Of a stretch of DNA of 64,000 bases, positions 43,588 through 53,170 are shown piece after piece. This stretch comes from Halomonas chromatireducens (GTDB lineage: Bacteria > Pseudomonadota > Gammaproteobacteria > Pseudomonadales > Halomonadaceae). Where the stretch lies: the NCBI RefSeq assembly GCF_001545155.1, contig NZ_CP014226.1, forward strand, positions 1,299,523 through 1,363,522, in the 5' to 3' direction. Position numbers and translations under genes: made by a program. The notes below the pieces were generated by a model, which saw only the letters and a program-made list of their open reading frames with translations, was not told where the DNA came from and searched no databases. Position 1 is the stretch's first letter; the number at the start of each line of letters is the position of its first letter.

Positions 43588-44700
43588 ATGTTGAAAGTCG
43601 GTTTCGTCGGTTGGCGTGGCATGGTGGGTTCAGTGCTCATGCAGCGCATGCAGGAGGATGGAGACTTCGAGGGCATCGAGCCGATCTTCTTCACCACCTC
43701 CCAGGTCGGCAAGCCCGGCCCGGACATCGGCGTGGACGTTCCTCCGCTAAAGGATGCCACCGACATCGAGGAGCTCAAGGCGCTGGATGTCGTGATCACC
43801 TGCCAGGGCGGTGATTACACCCAGCAGGTCTACGGGGATCTGCGTGGCGGCGGCTGGAAAGGTTATTGGATCGATGCCGCCAGCACCCTGCGCATGGAGG
43901 ACGAGGCCACGATCATCCTCGATCCGGTCAATCGCAAGGTGATCGATGATCAGCTCTCCCGTGGCGCCAGGACCTTCGTTGGCGGCAACTGTACCGTCAG
44001 CCTTATGCTGATGAGCCTGGGCGGGTTGTTCGAGGCCGACCTGATCGAGTGGATGACCTCCATGACCTATCAGGCTGCTTCCGGCTCCGGTGCCAAGCAC
44101 ATGCGCGAGCTGCTCAACCAGATGGGGGCACTGCGCGACAGCGTCGCCACTGAACTGGACGACCCGGCCAGTGCCATCCTGGATATCGATCGCAAGGTCA
44201 CAGCAGCCATGCGCAGCGGTGATTTCCCCACCGATAATTTCACCGCTCCCCTTGCCGGCAGTTTGTTGCCCTGGATCGACGTCAAGCGCGATAACGGCCA
44301 GAGCAAGGAGGAGTGGAAGGGCACCGTGGAGACCAACAAGATCCTCGGCCTGCAGGACAATCCGATCCCCATCGATGGACTTTGCGTGCGTATCGGTGCC
44401 ATGCGCTCGCATAGTCAGGCCTTCACCATCAAGTTGAAGAAAGATGTGCCGATAGATGAGATTGAGGATCGCCTGGCCAAGCACAACGAATGGGTCAAGG
44501 TAATCCCCAACGATAAGGAAGCCACTATCGCCGGGCTGACGCCCTCGGTTGTCACCGGTACTTTGACCGTTCCGGTGGGCCGTCTGCGCAAGATGCAGAT
44601 GGGGGGAGAGTACCTCTCCGCCTTCACTGCCGGCGATCAGCTTCTTTGGGGAGCTGCCGAGCCACTCAAGCGCATGCTTAAGATTCTGCGCGAAAAGTGA
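43588..44700 (+). CDS. asd: Aspartate-semialdehyde dehydrogenase
   Basis: NADPH-dependent reduction of aspartyl phosphate, the branch point to lysine/DAP, methionine and threonine. 370 aa. [14 protein letters not shown] (cofactor), [15 protein letters not shown] with the catalytic Cys, and [17 protein letters not shown] seven nt before the ATG at 43588; the longer frame from 43555 lacks a ribosome site. Followed by an intrinsic terminator, so mostly monocistronic. Confidence 0.96.
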   Translation: MLKVGFVGWRGMVGSVLMQRMQEDGDFEGIEPIFFTTSQVGKPGPDIGVDVPPLKDATDIEELKALDVVITCQGGDYTQQVYGDLRGGGWKGYWIDAASTLRMEDEATIILDPVNRKVIDDQLSRGARTFVGGNCTVSLMLMSLGGLFEADLIEWMTSMTYQAASGSGAKHMRELLNQMGALRDSVATELDDPASAILDIDRKVTAAMRSGDFPTDNFTAPLAGSLLPWIDVKRDNGQSKEEWKGTVETNKILGLQDNPIPIDGLCVRIGAMRSHSQAFTIKLKKDVPIDEIEDRLAKHNEWVKVIPNDKEATIAGLTPSVVTGTLTVPVGRLRKMQMGGEYLSAFTAGDQLLWGAAEPLKRMLKILREK

Positions 44701-44723
44701 TCCAACGCTTTAACTAGCGATGG

Positions 44724-44755
44724 CGGGGCGCTTCTTTCGGGAGGCGCCCCGTTTT
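44724..44755 (+). terminator. asd intrinsic terminator
   Basis: Stem CGGGGCGCTTC pairing with GGAGGCGCCCCG (loop TTTC) followed by TTTT, 23 nt past the asd stop. Confidence 0.85.
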
Positions 44756-44924
44756 CATCTCAGAATGCCGATTGGGAAAAAACAGGTAAAGACGAGTCCC
44801 CATGGGTCTGGGCAAGCACAGACCAGGGAGAATGTGATACAAATTTCGTATTGGCTTGGTCATTGCCTGAGAAAAATCAAACGAACTGCTGCACGTCGGT
44901 GACGACAGCGGCGCAAGGGAACCT

Positions 44925-47648
44925 ATGAGACGCAAGCTGACAATTGCCATGCTGCTATCGCTTTCGGCCTCGAGCCTCCAGGCGCTGGCACTTGGGGTCG
45001 GAGAGGCCGCGGTAAGCTCTTCGCTCAATGCGCCATTGCGTGCCACGATCCCATTGACCGATACCTCCGGGCTGGAGCCGGAACTGTTGAGAGTGTCGGT
45101 GGCAGAACCGCGTGAGTTCGAATCCGCAGGGCTGACCCGCTCGCCGTTGGCAGCCAGCGTGCGCACTTCCGTGCGCGTTCGAGATGGGCAACTGATGGTG
45201 GATCTCATCACCGAGCGTGCCGTACGTGAACCCTGGCTGGACTTGATGCTGAGCTTCGAGTGGCCTGGGGGCCGCCAGCTTCGGGAGGTCACGCTTTTAC
45301 TGGATCCGCCCGATTACGACCAATTGCCGGTCCTGGTTGGGCTGCCGACCGGGCAACCTTCCTCAACGGCTGAGCGTTCCACCACCGAACCTGTGCAGGA
45401 AGCGCCGGCGCAGCCCGTAACTCAGTCGCGAGACACGCAGTCGGGGGATCCGGCCTGGGTGAGCAGCGGCGACACGCTTTGGGCCGTCGCCGGCCGGCTG
45501 CGGCCTGACAGCGGTATCAGTATGGACCAGATGATGGTCGCGCTGGTCGAGGCCAATCCGGATGTTTTCCCCTCTGGCAACATCAACGCCATGCGGGCGG
45601 GGCATACCCTGGTCGTGCCGTCACGCGACGCCATCGTGGCCCGCTCTTCCCAGCAGGCCGGCGATGTGGTGCAGGCCATGAACCAGGCCTGGGCAAGCCG
45701 TGGCAGCGGCTCCCCCGCACGGGTACCCCTCGGAACGGCCGAGGTTGCCATTGCCGCTCCCGCGGCTGCTCAGGCTGCAGAACTTGCTGACACGGCTGGC
45801 GAGCCTGAGCCGGCATCCGGAAGCGGTGAGTCTGCCAATGGGTTGGTGGCTGGCGTTGAGGAGACTGCGGAGCCCCGCTTGACCCTGCTTAGTGACGCCG
45901 ATTTGGCTGCCGAGGCCTCGGAATCCCTGGATCAACCTGGCGAGGGTGGGGCAGGCGGTGGAGAGATGGAAGCGAGCAGCCTGAGCGAGGCAGGGCAGTC
46001 GTCTGAGTCGCGACTCGACCCCGAAGTGCTGGCATCGCTCGATGCAGAGGCGCTAGCCCCCCAAAGCGAATCGCAGCGGCTGGAAAGCCTGGAGCGTCGC
46101 TGGCTGGAGAGTCAAAGCGAGCTTGAGGCGGTGCAGGCAGAGCGTGATGCACTGCAGGAAGAGCTGGGTGACCTGCGCAGCGAGGTCAATGCCATGCGCG
46201 ACCAGTTGGCCGCCCTGGTCGCCGGGGGCCAGGGTGTCGATGCCCCTGGTGGAGGCGGCATGGTGCCGCCAGGTGGGGAGACTTTCGAGGCTGAGACCCC
46301 CTGGTGGGGAGCGGTCTACCAGGATGGTCTGGATCGCCAACTGATGCTGGGCGGAGCGGGGCTGGCAGCCCTGCTGGGCCTGTGGCTGCTGATACGCCGT
46401 CGCCGCAGCCGCGAAACAGCATCGACAAAGAGTTTCGCCAACATGCCCAATGTGACTTATGGCGCACCGACTGAGTCCGTGAGTATGCCGCCGGCCTCTT
46501 CCACGGCTCCCCCTGTCGTGACGGGCATGTCCGTTGCCAGTGCCGACGAGGCTGTGGAGCGGCCTGCGCCGATGCCTCAAGCTGAGGCTATCAGCGAGGC
46601 GGATATTTTCATGGCCTATGGCCGCTACGACCAGGCCAGGGAGAGCCTACTGGCCGGGCTTGCGCGTGAGCCAGAGCGGGATGACCTGCGCTTGAAGCTA
46701 CTCACCGTCCATGTGGAGCAGGGGGACTGGCCATCGGCCGAGCGCGAGGCGGAGCGTCTTGCAGAAGGGGGCGATCCTTCCATGGTGGCGGAAGCCAGTC
46801 GACTCATGGCCGCTCATCGTGCGGCAGCGTCCGGTGGCGACGATGGGCGGGGCAGGGTGCCAGCCGAGTTTGTCGCCGCCAGAGAATTGCCACCACAGGA
46901 ATTCGACTCCCTGCTCGAGCCGCACGGCGGTGAGGTCGAGAAGGACGATGAGGTCGACGAGGTCGAGAAGGTCGACGAGGTCGAGAAGGTCGAGAAGGTC
47001 GAGAAGGTCGAGAAGGTCGAGAAGGTCGAGAAGGTCGACGAGGTCGAGATGCAGCTGCCACGCTTCGAAGCGGTAAAGCCTTCGGATAGCGATGATGCCG
47101 AGGCGCAGAGTGGTGAGCCTGAACCGTCGCCATTGGACGACACGGACAAGCGGGCGATCGTAACGCCTGCTGCTGATAGTGCTCATGCCGGTGAAAGCTC
47201 GACGATGGATTGGGACATGATCGACTATCAACCACCTACACTCGATCCGGAGCCAGGTAGGCGCGAGGAAACGCCGATGCAGCCCAGCATCGATTTTCCC
47301 ACCACCGGGGCTGGAAAGGGAGAGGTGGCCGACGTGTTCGACGGCGACGGCAGCAGGAATGCACCGGAGAATGCTGGATTCCTCGGTGAGGCGTCGCTTG
47401 GCGAGCGGCCACGGCCTGAAGCGGACGAATGGGAAGTGGAGGAGGTGGCCTTTCCGCCGCTGGAGCGGGATAATGAGGGAGCAAACGACTCCGTGGCCGG
47501 GTTCGATGAGCTGGAAGAGGCACGACGTCTGCTCGGCGTCGGGGAAACCGATAGGGCATACGCCCTGCTTCAGCGCCTGCGAGATAGTGCTGCCGACCCC
47601 AGGATACAGACCCAGGCCAAGGAACTGATCATACACTATCGACTCTGA
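44925..47648 (+). CDS. fimV: FimV/HubP-type polar peptidoglycan-binding protein
   Basis: 907 aa. Signal peptide and FimV N-terminal domain (GVGEAAVSSSLNAPLRATIPL), a periplasmic LysM (WVSSGDTLWAVAGRLRP to HTLVVPSRD), coiled coil (about 385-425), one transmembrane helix (about 477-494) before RRRRS, then an acidic cytoplasmic tail with TPR-like MAYGRYDQARESLLAGLAREP and the conserved C-terminal EEARRLLGVGETDRAYALLQR. FimV/HubP organise type IV pili and chromosome/flagellar partners at the pole. The tail contains an in-frame EKV repeat. Lies between asd and truA as in pseudomonads. Confidence 0.92.
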   Translation: MRRKLTIAMLLSLSASSLQALALGVGEAAVSSSLNAPLRATIPLTDTSGLEPELLRVSVAEPREFESAGLTRSPLAASVRTSVRVRDGQLMVDLITERAVREPWLDLMLSFEWPGGRQLREVTLLLDPPDYDQLPVLVGLPTGQPSSTAERSTTEPVQEAPAQPVTQSRDTQSGDPAWVSSGDTLWAVAGRLRPDSGISMDQMMVALVEANPDVFPSGNINAMRAGHTLVVPSRDAIVARSSQQAGDVVQAMNQAWASRGSGSPARVPLGTAEVAIAAPAAAQAAELADTAGEPEPASGSGESANGLVAGVEETAEPRLTLLSDADLAAEASESLDQPGEGGAGGGEMEASSLSEAGQSSESRLDPEVLASLDAEALAPQSESQRLESLERRWLESQSELEAVQAERDALQEELGDLRSEVNAMRDQLAALVAGGQGVDAPGGGGMVPPGGETFEAETPWWGAVYQDGLDRQLMLGGAGLAALLGLWLLIRRRRSRETASTKSFANMPNVTYGAPTESVSMPPASSTAPPVVTGMSVASADEAVERPAPMPQAEAISEADIFMAYGRYDQARESLLAGLAREPERDDLRLKLLTVHVEQGDWPSAEREAERLAEGGDPSMVAEASRLMAAHRAAASGGDDGRGRVPAEFVAARELPPQEFDSLLEPHGGEVEKDDEVDEVEKVDEVEKVEKVEKVEKVEKVEKVDEVEMQLPRFEAVKPSDSDDAEAQSGEPEPSPLDDTDKRAIVTPAADSAHAGESSTMDWDMIDYQPPTLDPEPGRREETPMQPSIDFPTTGAGKGEVADVFDGDGSRNAPENAGFLGEASLGERPRPEADEWEVEEVAFPPLERDNEGANDSVAGFDELEEARRLLGVGETDRAYALLQRLRDSAADPRIQTQAKELIIHYRL
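46932..47048 (+). repeat. In-frame repeats encoding EVEKVDEVEKV
   Basis: 117 bp of near-identical gaggtcgagaag-type 9- and 6-bp units in the FimV cytoplasmic tail. Low-complexity and slippage-prone; all units preserve the frame and the acidic character of the domain. Confidence 0.93.
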
Positions 47649-47655
47649 TGGCCGA

Positions 47656-48621
47656 ATGACCCTCTTTCGACGTCTCGACGAACGAACCCCCCTCAGCGGC
47701 CGCCTGGCCCTGGGGGTGGAATATGACGGTAGCGCCTACTGCGGTTGGCAGCGCCTCAAGAATGCTCCCTCGGTGCAGGCCGAACTGGAGCGGGCGCTGG
47801 CGAAGGTGGCCAGCCAGCCGGTAACGGTACACTCCAGTGGCCGCACTGACTCCGGCGTACATGCCACCCGCCAGATCGTTCACTTCGACCCGCCGGTACC
47901 GCGCTCCCAGAAAGCGTGGGTGTTTGGCGTGAATGCCAACCTGTCGCGGGACATTGCGGTGCGCTGGGTGCGTGAAGTGCCCGATGACTTTCATGCGCGC
48001 TTCAAGGCACTGGCGCGGCGTTACCGCTACATCATCCTCAATCAGCCTAGTCGGCCGGTACTCGAAAGGGCCAACGTCACTTGGTGTCGCGACCCGCTGG
48101 ACGCCGAGGCGATGCATCGCGCGGCCCAGGCGCTGGTGGGTGAGCATGACTTCTCCAGTTTCAGGGCGGCGGGCTGCCAATCCAAGACGCCGTGGCGCAA
48201 GGTGCATTTCATCGAGGTGCATCGGCATGGTCCCCTGGTGGTCGTCGACGTCCAGGGCAACGCCTTTCTCCACCATATGGTTCGTAATATTGTTGGCGCC
48301 CTGGTCACGGTGGGGCGCGGAGACCGCGATGACGACTACCTGGCGGAGCTGATGGCACTCAAGGACCGTTCGCTCTCCGACGTTACGGCCCCGGCCTGTG
48401 GCCTGCACTTCGTCGATTCGCTCTATGACGACGTCTGGGAGCTACCCCGGGAGCCACTGGGGCCCAACCTGCTGGCGTTCCTGGGCGAGTGGACCGGTGA
48501 GCGGGCGCTTCCCGACTGCCCCATGGTCCAGTTCCGGCGTGGAAGGCCGGTGACAGAGGCTACGTTGGAAGAGGCTGCTTTGGAAAAGGCTACGTTGGAA
48601 GAAGGTAGCTTTCGGCAGTAA
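47656..48621 (+). CDS. truA: tRNA pseudouridine(38-40) synthase
   Basis: Modifies the anticodon stem-loop. 321 aa. Catalytic Asp in SSGRTDSGVHA; LGVEYDGSAYCGWQ and FLHHMVRNIVGAL are family blocks. The last ~20 residues (EATLEEAALEKATLEEG) come from imperfect 15-bp repeats and extend past the usual C-terminus. In relatives trpF and accD follow; here an unrelated gene does, which suggests a break in synteny after truA. Confidence 0.95.
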   Translation: MTLFRRLDERTPLSGRLALGVEYDGSAYCGWQRLKNAPSVQAELERALAKVASQPVTVHSSGRTDSGVHATRQIVHFDPPVPRSQKAWVFGVNANLSRDIAVRWVREVPDDFHARFKALARRYRYIILNQPSRPVLERANVTWCRDPLDAEAMHRAAQALVGEHDFSSFRAAGCQSKTPWRKVHFIEVHRHGPLVVVDVQGNAFLHHMVRNIVGALVTVGRGDRDDDYLAELMALKDRSLSDVTAPACGLHFVDSLYDDVWELPREPLGPNLLAFLGEWTGERALPDCPMVQFRRGRPVTEATLEEAALEKATLEEGSFRQ

Positions 48622-48813
48622 GTGGTGATCTTCGCAGCAAGTCGACATAAGCCCATGTTTGTTTCTGCTACATTTCGTCAATGGCGTTAGGTTGACGAGT
48701 GCGTCCCTGGAAAGCTTGGAAGTGGCTGGTGCCTGTTTGTCATCGAGCAGGAGTGGGCTGGCAGGTTTAAAGGGATTTCTGAAAGCAGGCTTACTGTGAG
48801 GGTGCTGGTCATC

Positions 48814-50745
48814 ATGAGTGGCATATGTGGAATCATCCATCTTAATGGAAGACCGGTCGAGCGAAATCAGCTCGAGCAGATGGCAAAGCGGGCAGCATAT
48901 CGAGGCCCCAACGGCATTGACTACCATCTCGTGGGTCCGGTGGGGCTTGCCTGCCTCTCGCTCGATGTCACTCCGGATGGCACGGGAGCCTGTCATCTGG
49001 CGCGTGAAGACCGCCACGGGCTCCTTTTCCTGGCGGATGCCCGGCTGGACAACCGTGAAGAGTGTGCTGCTGGCTCCAACCACTTCGGCGGCAAGAGTGC
49101 AACAGATGTCGAGCTGATGTTAAGCACGCTGGTGCAGGCGGGAGAGGAGGGGCCCTCTCGCCTACTGGGAGACTTTGCCTACGCGCTCTGGGATGGCAGG
49201 CATCGACGACTCCACCTGGCCAGAGATGCCATGGGCCTGAGACCGCTCTACTATCGAGTTGAAGAGAACCGCATCCTCTTTGCCAGTGAGGCCCAGCAGA
49301 TTCTCTCCGTGCCCGGGGTGCCCCGAAGCCTTAACGAGCGGGCTGTCGCCTGGCATCTCTGCTGCATGCAGACGCCCCCGGGCGAGGTTTTCTACTCAGG
49401 CATCGATGAAGTCCGCCCCGCCGAGGAGGTGGTCATTGATGCCTCAGCCGTCAAACGCAGCAGGATTTTCTGGCAGCCGGACCCAGAAGCACGAATCCGC
49501 TATAGAGACGAGCGCGACTATGCGGCGCACCTGCGAGATATTCTGACGACATCGGTACGCGCCCGCCTGCGGGCTCGTGACCCCGTGGGCATCAGCCTGA
49601 GTGGTGGCGTCGACTCCACCTGCGTGGCTTCCGTGGCAGGCTGGCTTCGCCAGCAAGGCGAGACTCTTCCGTCAATGCGTGCCTACAGCTGGGTCTTTCC
49701 CGAAAATCTTGCCGAATGCGACGAAAGCGAGACCATTTATCGAATTGCCGATCATTTCCGCATCCCGGTCACGGAAATCCCCGCCGAGCATACCTATCCC
49801 TTTGTCGATGATGATCTCAACAAGCCTCACGAGGATGACCCCTTCTTTTCCATGTTCCAGCCTTTCATGGAAATGTCACTGGCAGCAGCGGGGAAAGATA
49901 GGGTGAGCACCATGTTTTACGGGTTTCGCGGCGATGTGGTTTGCGGTGGCAGTGTCGAGGACGTACCTGGAGTGCTGCTCGGAGGGAGGTTTAGCGAAAC
50001 ACGGCGGGTTTTGGCCCGCCTGGCCAGAGTACACGGGCTAGGCCGTCGGCAAGCAGTTGTTCGCTTCCTGCTGCGTCCCTTGCTCTATGACCAGCTAAAA
50101 GGCCGTTACCAGGCAGTAATGCTGCCTCCGCTATTTGGAGAGGTGGAAGGGGAGGGAAGTGAGAAAAGAGTTCTCCCGGCACCGGTGCGGCATGCCGAAA
50201 GTCATGTGTCTGAAAGCTTTCTGGGCCGGGTGGGGCTGCCTGCGGTTGAGCCCCACTATGAGGCTTCTCGTGTCTGGCCTCGCTATGCGGCGCGTGACCG
50301 CTTGATTCATATCAGCTCACCGCTGGTGGCGCGAGGCGTCGGTTATGCCGAACGCGTCACGGCACGGCACGGCATAGGCCTGGCCGACCCCTGGAGTGAC
50401 CGGAGAATTGCCGACTTCATCCTGGCCTGCCCGCAGCATCTGGTCGGCAACGTATTGGCGTCGAAAAGGATGGCTCGCCGCGCCATGGTAGGCATCATGC
50501 CCAGTCAGGCTATTGAATCGATCGGCAAGGTCTCGCCAGAATCTCTCTATATCGAGGCCCTACGGTTCAAGGCCCACGATAAGGTAATGGACCTGCTGAC
50601 CAACAGTCGCTGTGCTGATCTTGGTTGCATCGACGAGGTAGCCTTGAAAGCGCGCTTCGAGCGTTTCGTGCGCGGTGAGGTGCCGATCTTCGACCTCTGG
50701 CCTACGCTTTCTCTCGAGCTTTGGTTGCGTCGTTACTGGGCATGA
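48814..50745 (+). CDS. Asparagine-synthetase-like protein, resembling lasso-peptide cyclases
   Basis: 643 aa. N-terminal class II amidotransferase fold (about 1-190: RGPNG, ADARLDNREE, DFAYALWDGRHRRLHLARD), then an ATP-pyrophosphatase domain with SLSGGVDSTCVA (Ser about 263). The chain begins MSGICGI, so the Cys nucleophile of AsnB (position 2) is displaced to position 5 and glutaminase activity is unlikely. That feature, length and the isolated context recall lasso cyclases or amide-forming tailoring enzymes. No transglutaminase-type protease, PqqD-like protein or convincing precursor is visible nearby. An in-frame GTG at 48796 is an alternative start. Probably acquired: it interrupts the usual truA neighbourhood. 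Confidence 0.72.
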   Translation: MSGICGIIHLNGRPVERNQLEQMAKRAAYRGPNGIDYHLVGPVGLACLSLDVTPDGTGACHLAREDRHGLLFLADARLDNREECAAGSNHFGGKSATDVELMLSTLVQAGEEGPSRLLGDFAYALWDGRHRRLHLARDAMGLRPLYYRVEENRILFASEAQQILSVPGVPRSLNERAVAWHLCCMQTPPGEVFYSGIDEVRPAEEVVIDASAVKRSRIFWQPDPEARIRYRDERDYAAHLRDILTTSVRARLRARDPVGISLSGGVDSTCVASVAGWLRQQGETLPSMRAYSWVFPENLAECDESETIYRIADHFRIPVTEIPAEHTYPFVDDDLNKPHEDDPFFSMFQPFMEMSLAAAGKDRVSTMFYGFRGDVVCGGSVEDVPGVLLGGRFSETRRVLARLARVHGLGRRQAVVRFLLRPLLYDQLKGRYQAVMLPPLFGEVEGEGSEKRVLPAPVRHAESHVSESFLGRVGLPAVEPHYEASRVWPRYAARDRLIHISSPLVARGVGYAERVTARHGIGLADPWSDRRIADFILACPQHLVGNVLASKRMARRAMVGIMPSQAIESIGKVSPESLYIEALRFKAHDKVMDLLTNSRCADLGCIDEVALKARFERFVRGEVPIFDLWPTLSLELWLRRYWA

Positions 50746-50945
50746 GTTTACCTAGTACTTACAGTGCTACAAGGTTGTAAAAATTAATGCTCAGTGTTCA
50801 TGCTTATTTAATATTGTGCCATCTCTAATGGCGGGATAGTTTGTTAATAATGGTTTCGACCTTGCAGGCCTTGCTCGGTCGCAGCCAGAGAACAGCTCAA
50901 AGTTTAAATTGTTCAGGTCAACAGATCAGCAATCAGCTGAACTGA
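50746..50945. other. AT-rich spacer upstream of truncated argJ
   Basis: 200 bp clearly lower in GC than the flanks, with no gene. A short open frame from an ATG at 50850 runs in the argJ frame to a TGA at 50943 but resembles no known protein. It looks like the joint between the acquired gene and the argJ fragment. Confidence 0.55.
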
Positions 50946-51851
50946 CAGGCGGAGGTAGAGGAGGCTGTACTGCCGTTTTCCACCGGAGTGATCGGCGAAC
51001 CGCTGCCCATGGAGCGGCTGTTGGGCGGCCTGCCGGCGGCGCTGTCGTCCCTGGGCGAGGGCGCCGAGGCGTGGCAACAGGCAGGCGAGGGTATCCTCAC
51101 CACCGATACCCGGCCCAAGGGTGCCAGCGTGAGCCTGGAAATGGGCGACCGTACCGTTATCATCAATGGCATCAGCAAGGGGTCGGGCATGATCAAGCCC
51201 AATATGGCCACCATGCTGGCCTTCGTGGCCACTGATGCCGCTATCGAACAGCCGTTGCTGGATGCACTGCTGCGCGAGACAGTGGACCGCTCCTTCAACT
51301 GCATCACCGTCGATGGGGATACCTCCACCAACGATGCCTGCATGTTGATCGCCACCGGGCGAGGCGCCGAGGTGGTCAGTGACGAGCAAATTGCGGTGTT
51401 CCGCAATGGTCTGCAGCGTGTGATGACCGAACTGGCTCAGGCGATCATTCGTGACGGCGAAGGGGCAACCAAGTTCGTGACCCTGCAGGTCAACGAGGCG
51501 TTGAGTCGGGAGGAGGCGCTGGACGTCGCCTTTACCGTCGCTCATTCCCCCCTGGTCAAGACGGCGCTGTTCGCTTCCGATGCCAACTGGGGGCGGATCC
51601 TCGCGGCGGTGGGGCGCGCTCCCGTGACGGACTTCGACGTGGGGCGAGTCACCATTGACCTGGGCGACATTCGCCTGGTCGAGCATGGCGGCAGGGCGGC
51701 AGGCTATACCGAGGAAGCCGGCAGTCGGGTGATGAGCGAAGAAGAGATCGTGATACGTATTACCCTGGGGCGTGGCGAAGAGAGCGCAACGGTCTGGACC
51801 TCCGATCTCTCCCACGACTATGTCAGCATCAACGCCGAGTACCGCAGCTGA
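50946..51851 (+). pseudogene. argJ: Glutamate N-acetyltransferase ArgJ, N-terminally truncated
   Basis: About 300 codons remain of roughly 405. Homology begins at VLPFSTGVIGEPLP (family residue about 110) just after an in-frame TGA (50943-50945) and runs to the normal C-terminus SHDYVSINAEYR. The self-cleavage site Thr in MIKPNMATMLAF and the DGDTSTND block are intact, but the alpha-chain N-terminus needed for folding and substrate binding is gone. The first in-frame start is a GTG at 50988. In relatives secA precedes argJ. Arginine synthesis through ArgJ would fail unless another copy or argA/argE exists. Confidence 0.85.
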
Positions 51852-51917
51852 GGCGAGCTTGGCAGACGAACAACCCTGTGCCGGGTGGACGGCATGGGCC
51901 AAGCGGGTAAAGGGTTA

Positions 51918-52874
51918 ATGAACGTAATGGTTAAGAGAAGGGTGCATGTGGCGGCCGCCGCCATCGTCAGCAGCGATGGCGATAAGGCACTGATCGCCCG
52001 TCGTCCGTCCAATGTCGATCATGGCGGCCTGTGGGAATTTCCCGGCGGCAAGCTGGCGCCCTACGAGACGGGGCTGGAAGGGCTCAAGCGTGAGCTTCAT
52101 GAAGAGCTGGGTGTCGAGATCAAGCGTGCCCAGCCGCTGATCCGCATCCATCATGAATACTCTGACAAGCACATTCTACTGGATGTCTGGCAGGTGCATG
52201 AATTCAGCGGCGAACCGTTTGGTCGCGAAGGCCAGGCGGTACGCTGGGTGCCGCTCCAGGAACTGGTCAACTACCCCTTCCCGGCGGCCAACCTGCCGAT
52301 ACTCCAGGCCGTGATGCTGCCCACCGAATATTTCATCACGGCGGAGGAGGCGGATGACGCGGTGTTCGAGACCCGCCTGGCTCGGGCGCTGGTCGAGGAC
52401 AACGTGCGGTTGGTGCAGCTGCGCGCGAAGTCCCTTGACGAGGCGGCCTACCTGGCCCGCGCCGAGCGAGCCCTGGCGCTGTGCCGAGAGCACGGGGCGA
52501 GGCTGCTCCTCAACGCCGATCCCGCGCTGCTGGAGCAGGTCGATGCCGATGGCATCCACCTCACCAGTGAGCGCTTGATGTCGCTGGAGCGACGTCCGAT
52601 TTCGGAGGCCAAGTGGCTGGCGGCTTCGACCCACGACCAGAAGCAGCTGACCCAGGCCTCGCGCATCGGCTGCGACTTCGTGACCCTGTCGCCGCTGCGT
52701 ACGACGCCATCCCATCCAGAGGTGCCGCCCATGGGCTGGCACGATTTCCAGCAGCTGGTCGAGCGTGCCGCCATGCCGGTCTTCGCCCTGGGCGGCATGA
52801 CCCGTTTCGATGCCAACCACGCCCGCGCCGTCGGTGCCCAGGGCATTGCCTCGATCCGCGATTTCTGGAAGTGA
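51918..52874 (+). CDS. Nudix hydrolase fused to thiamine-phosphate-synthase-like domain
   Basis: 318 aa. N-terminal MutT domain (8-oxo-dGTP type) with the Nudix box GKLAPYETGLEGLKRELHEE and HHEYSDKHILLDVW; C-terminal ThiE-like TIM barrel (VRLVQLRAKSLDEAAYLARAE, GIHLTSERL, FALGGMTRFDANHARAVGAQGIA). This fusion is widespread next to argJ in gammaproteobacteria; the ThiE part is thought not to make thiamine phosphate. The ATG at 51918 (AAAGGG upstream) is preferred; 51927 is possible. Confidence 0.9.
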   Translation: MNVMVKRRVHVAAAAIVSSDGDKALIARRPSNVDHGGLWEFPGGKLAPYETGLEGLKRELHEELGVEIKRAQPLIRIHHEYSDKHILLDVWQVHEFSGEPFGREGQAVRWVPLQELVNYPFPAANLPILQAVMLPTEYFITAEEADDAVFETRLARALVEDNVRLVQLRAKSLDEAAYLARAERALALCREHGARLLLNADPALLEQVDADGIHLTSERLMSLERRPISEAKWLAASTHDQKQLTQASRIGCDFVTLSPLRTTPSHPEVPPMGWHDFQQLVERAAMPVFALGGMTRFDANHARAVGAQGIASIRDFWK

Positions 52875-53029
52875 CAGACAGCTACCCTCAATTGAGAATA
52901 ACGCTGTAGGAGGAATGCTCCGCATCACGACTGGCGCCGTCAGGCGCCCGGCGGAGCCCACAGGTGCTAAAACATCGCCTCCTTGCCAGTACTCCTGCTC
53001 TCGCCGGATCAACCGCAGTGCTTCACTCA

Positions 53030-53170
53030 GTCCCGATAGCGCCGCGTCAGGTCGCCATAGGCGTCGATACGGCGGTCGCATCTGGTAGAGAGAGGCCAGA
53101 TGCGCCGCGCATTGTCGTTAGTCCCGATAGCGCCGCGTCAGGTCGCCATAGGCGTCGATACGGCGGTCGC
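53030..53170. repeat. Duplicated 3' end of aguB
   Basis: A 50-bp block is present identically at 53030-53079 and 53121-53170, 91 bp apart, and the match resumes as ggccagatgcgccgc beyond. The outer copy still encodes RRIWP, a changed LSTRC, then DRRIDAYGDLTRRYRD-stop on the minus strand. It is a tail of a second aguB copy or a tandem slip. Confidence 0.9.

Noticed and set aside
46932-47048. Second repeat tract tested as a CRISPR or direct-repeat array
   Set aside because: Units of 6 and 9 bp without spacers, coding in frame in fimV.
48622-48813. Lasso-peptide precursor gene upstream of the cyclase-like gene
   Set aside because: The only open frame reaching the cyclase start begins at a TTG, has no ribosome site, no conserved Thr before a Gly/Ala core start and no ring-closing Asp/Glu at position 7-9 of a plausible core.
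50850-50945. Short open frame from an ATG in the AT-rich spacer, in the argJ frame
   Set aside because: 31 codons ending in TGA, no similarity to ArgJ N-terminus or any recognised peptide.
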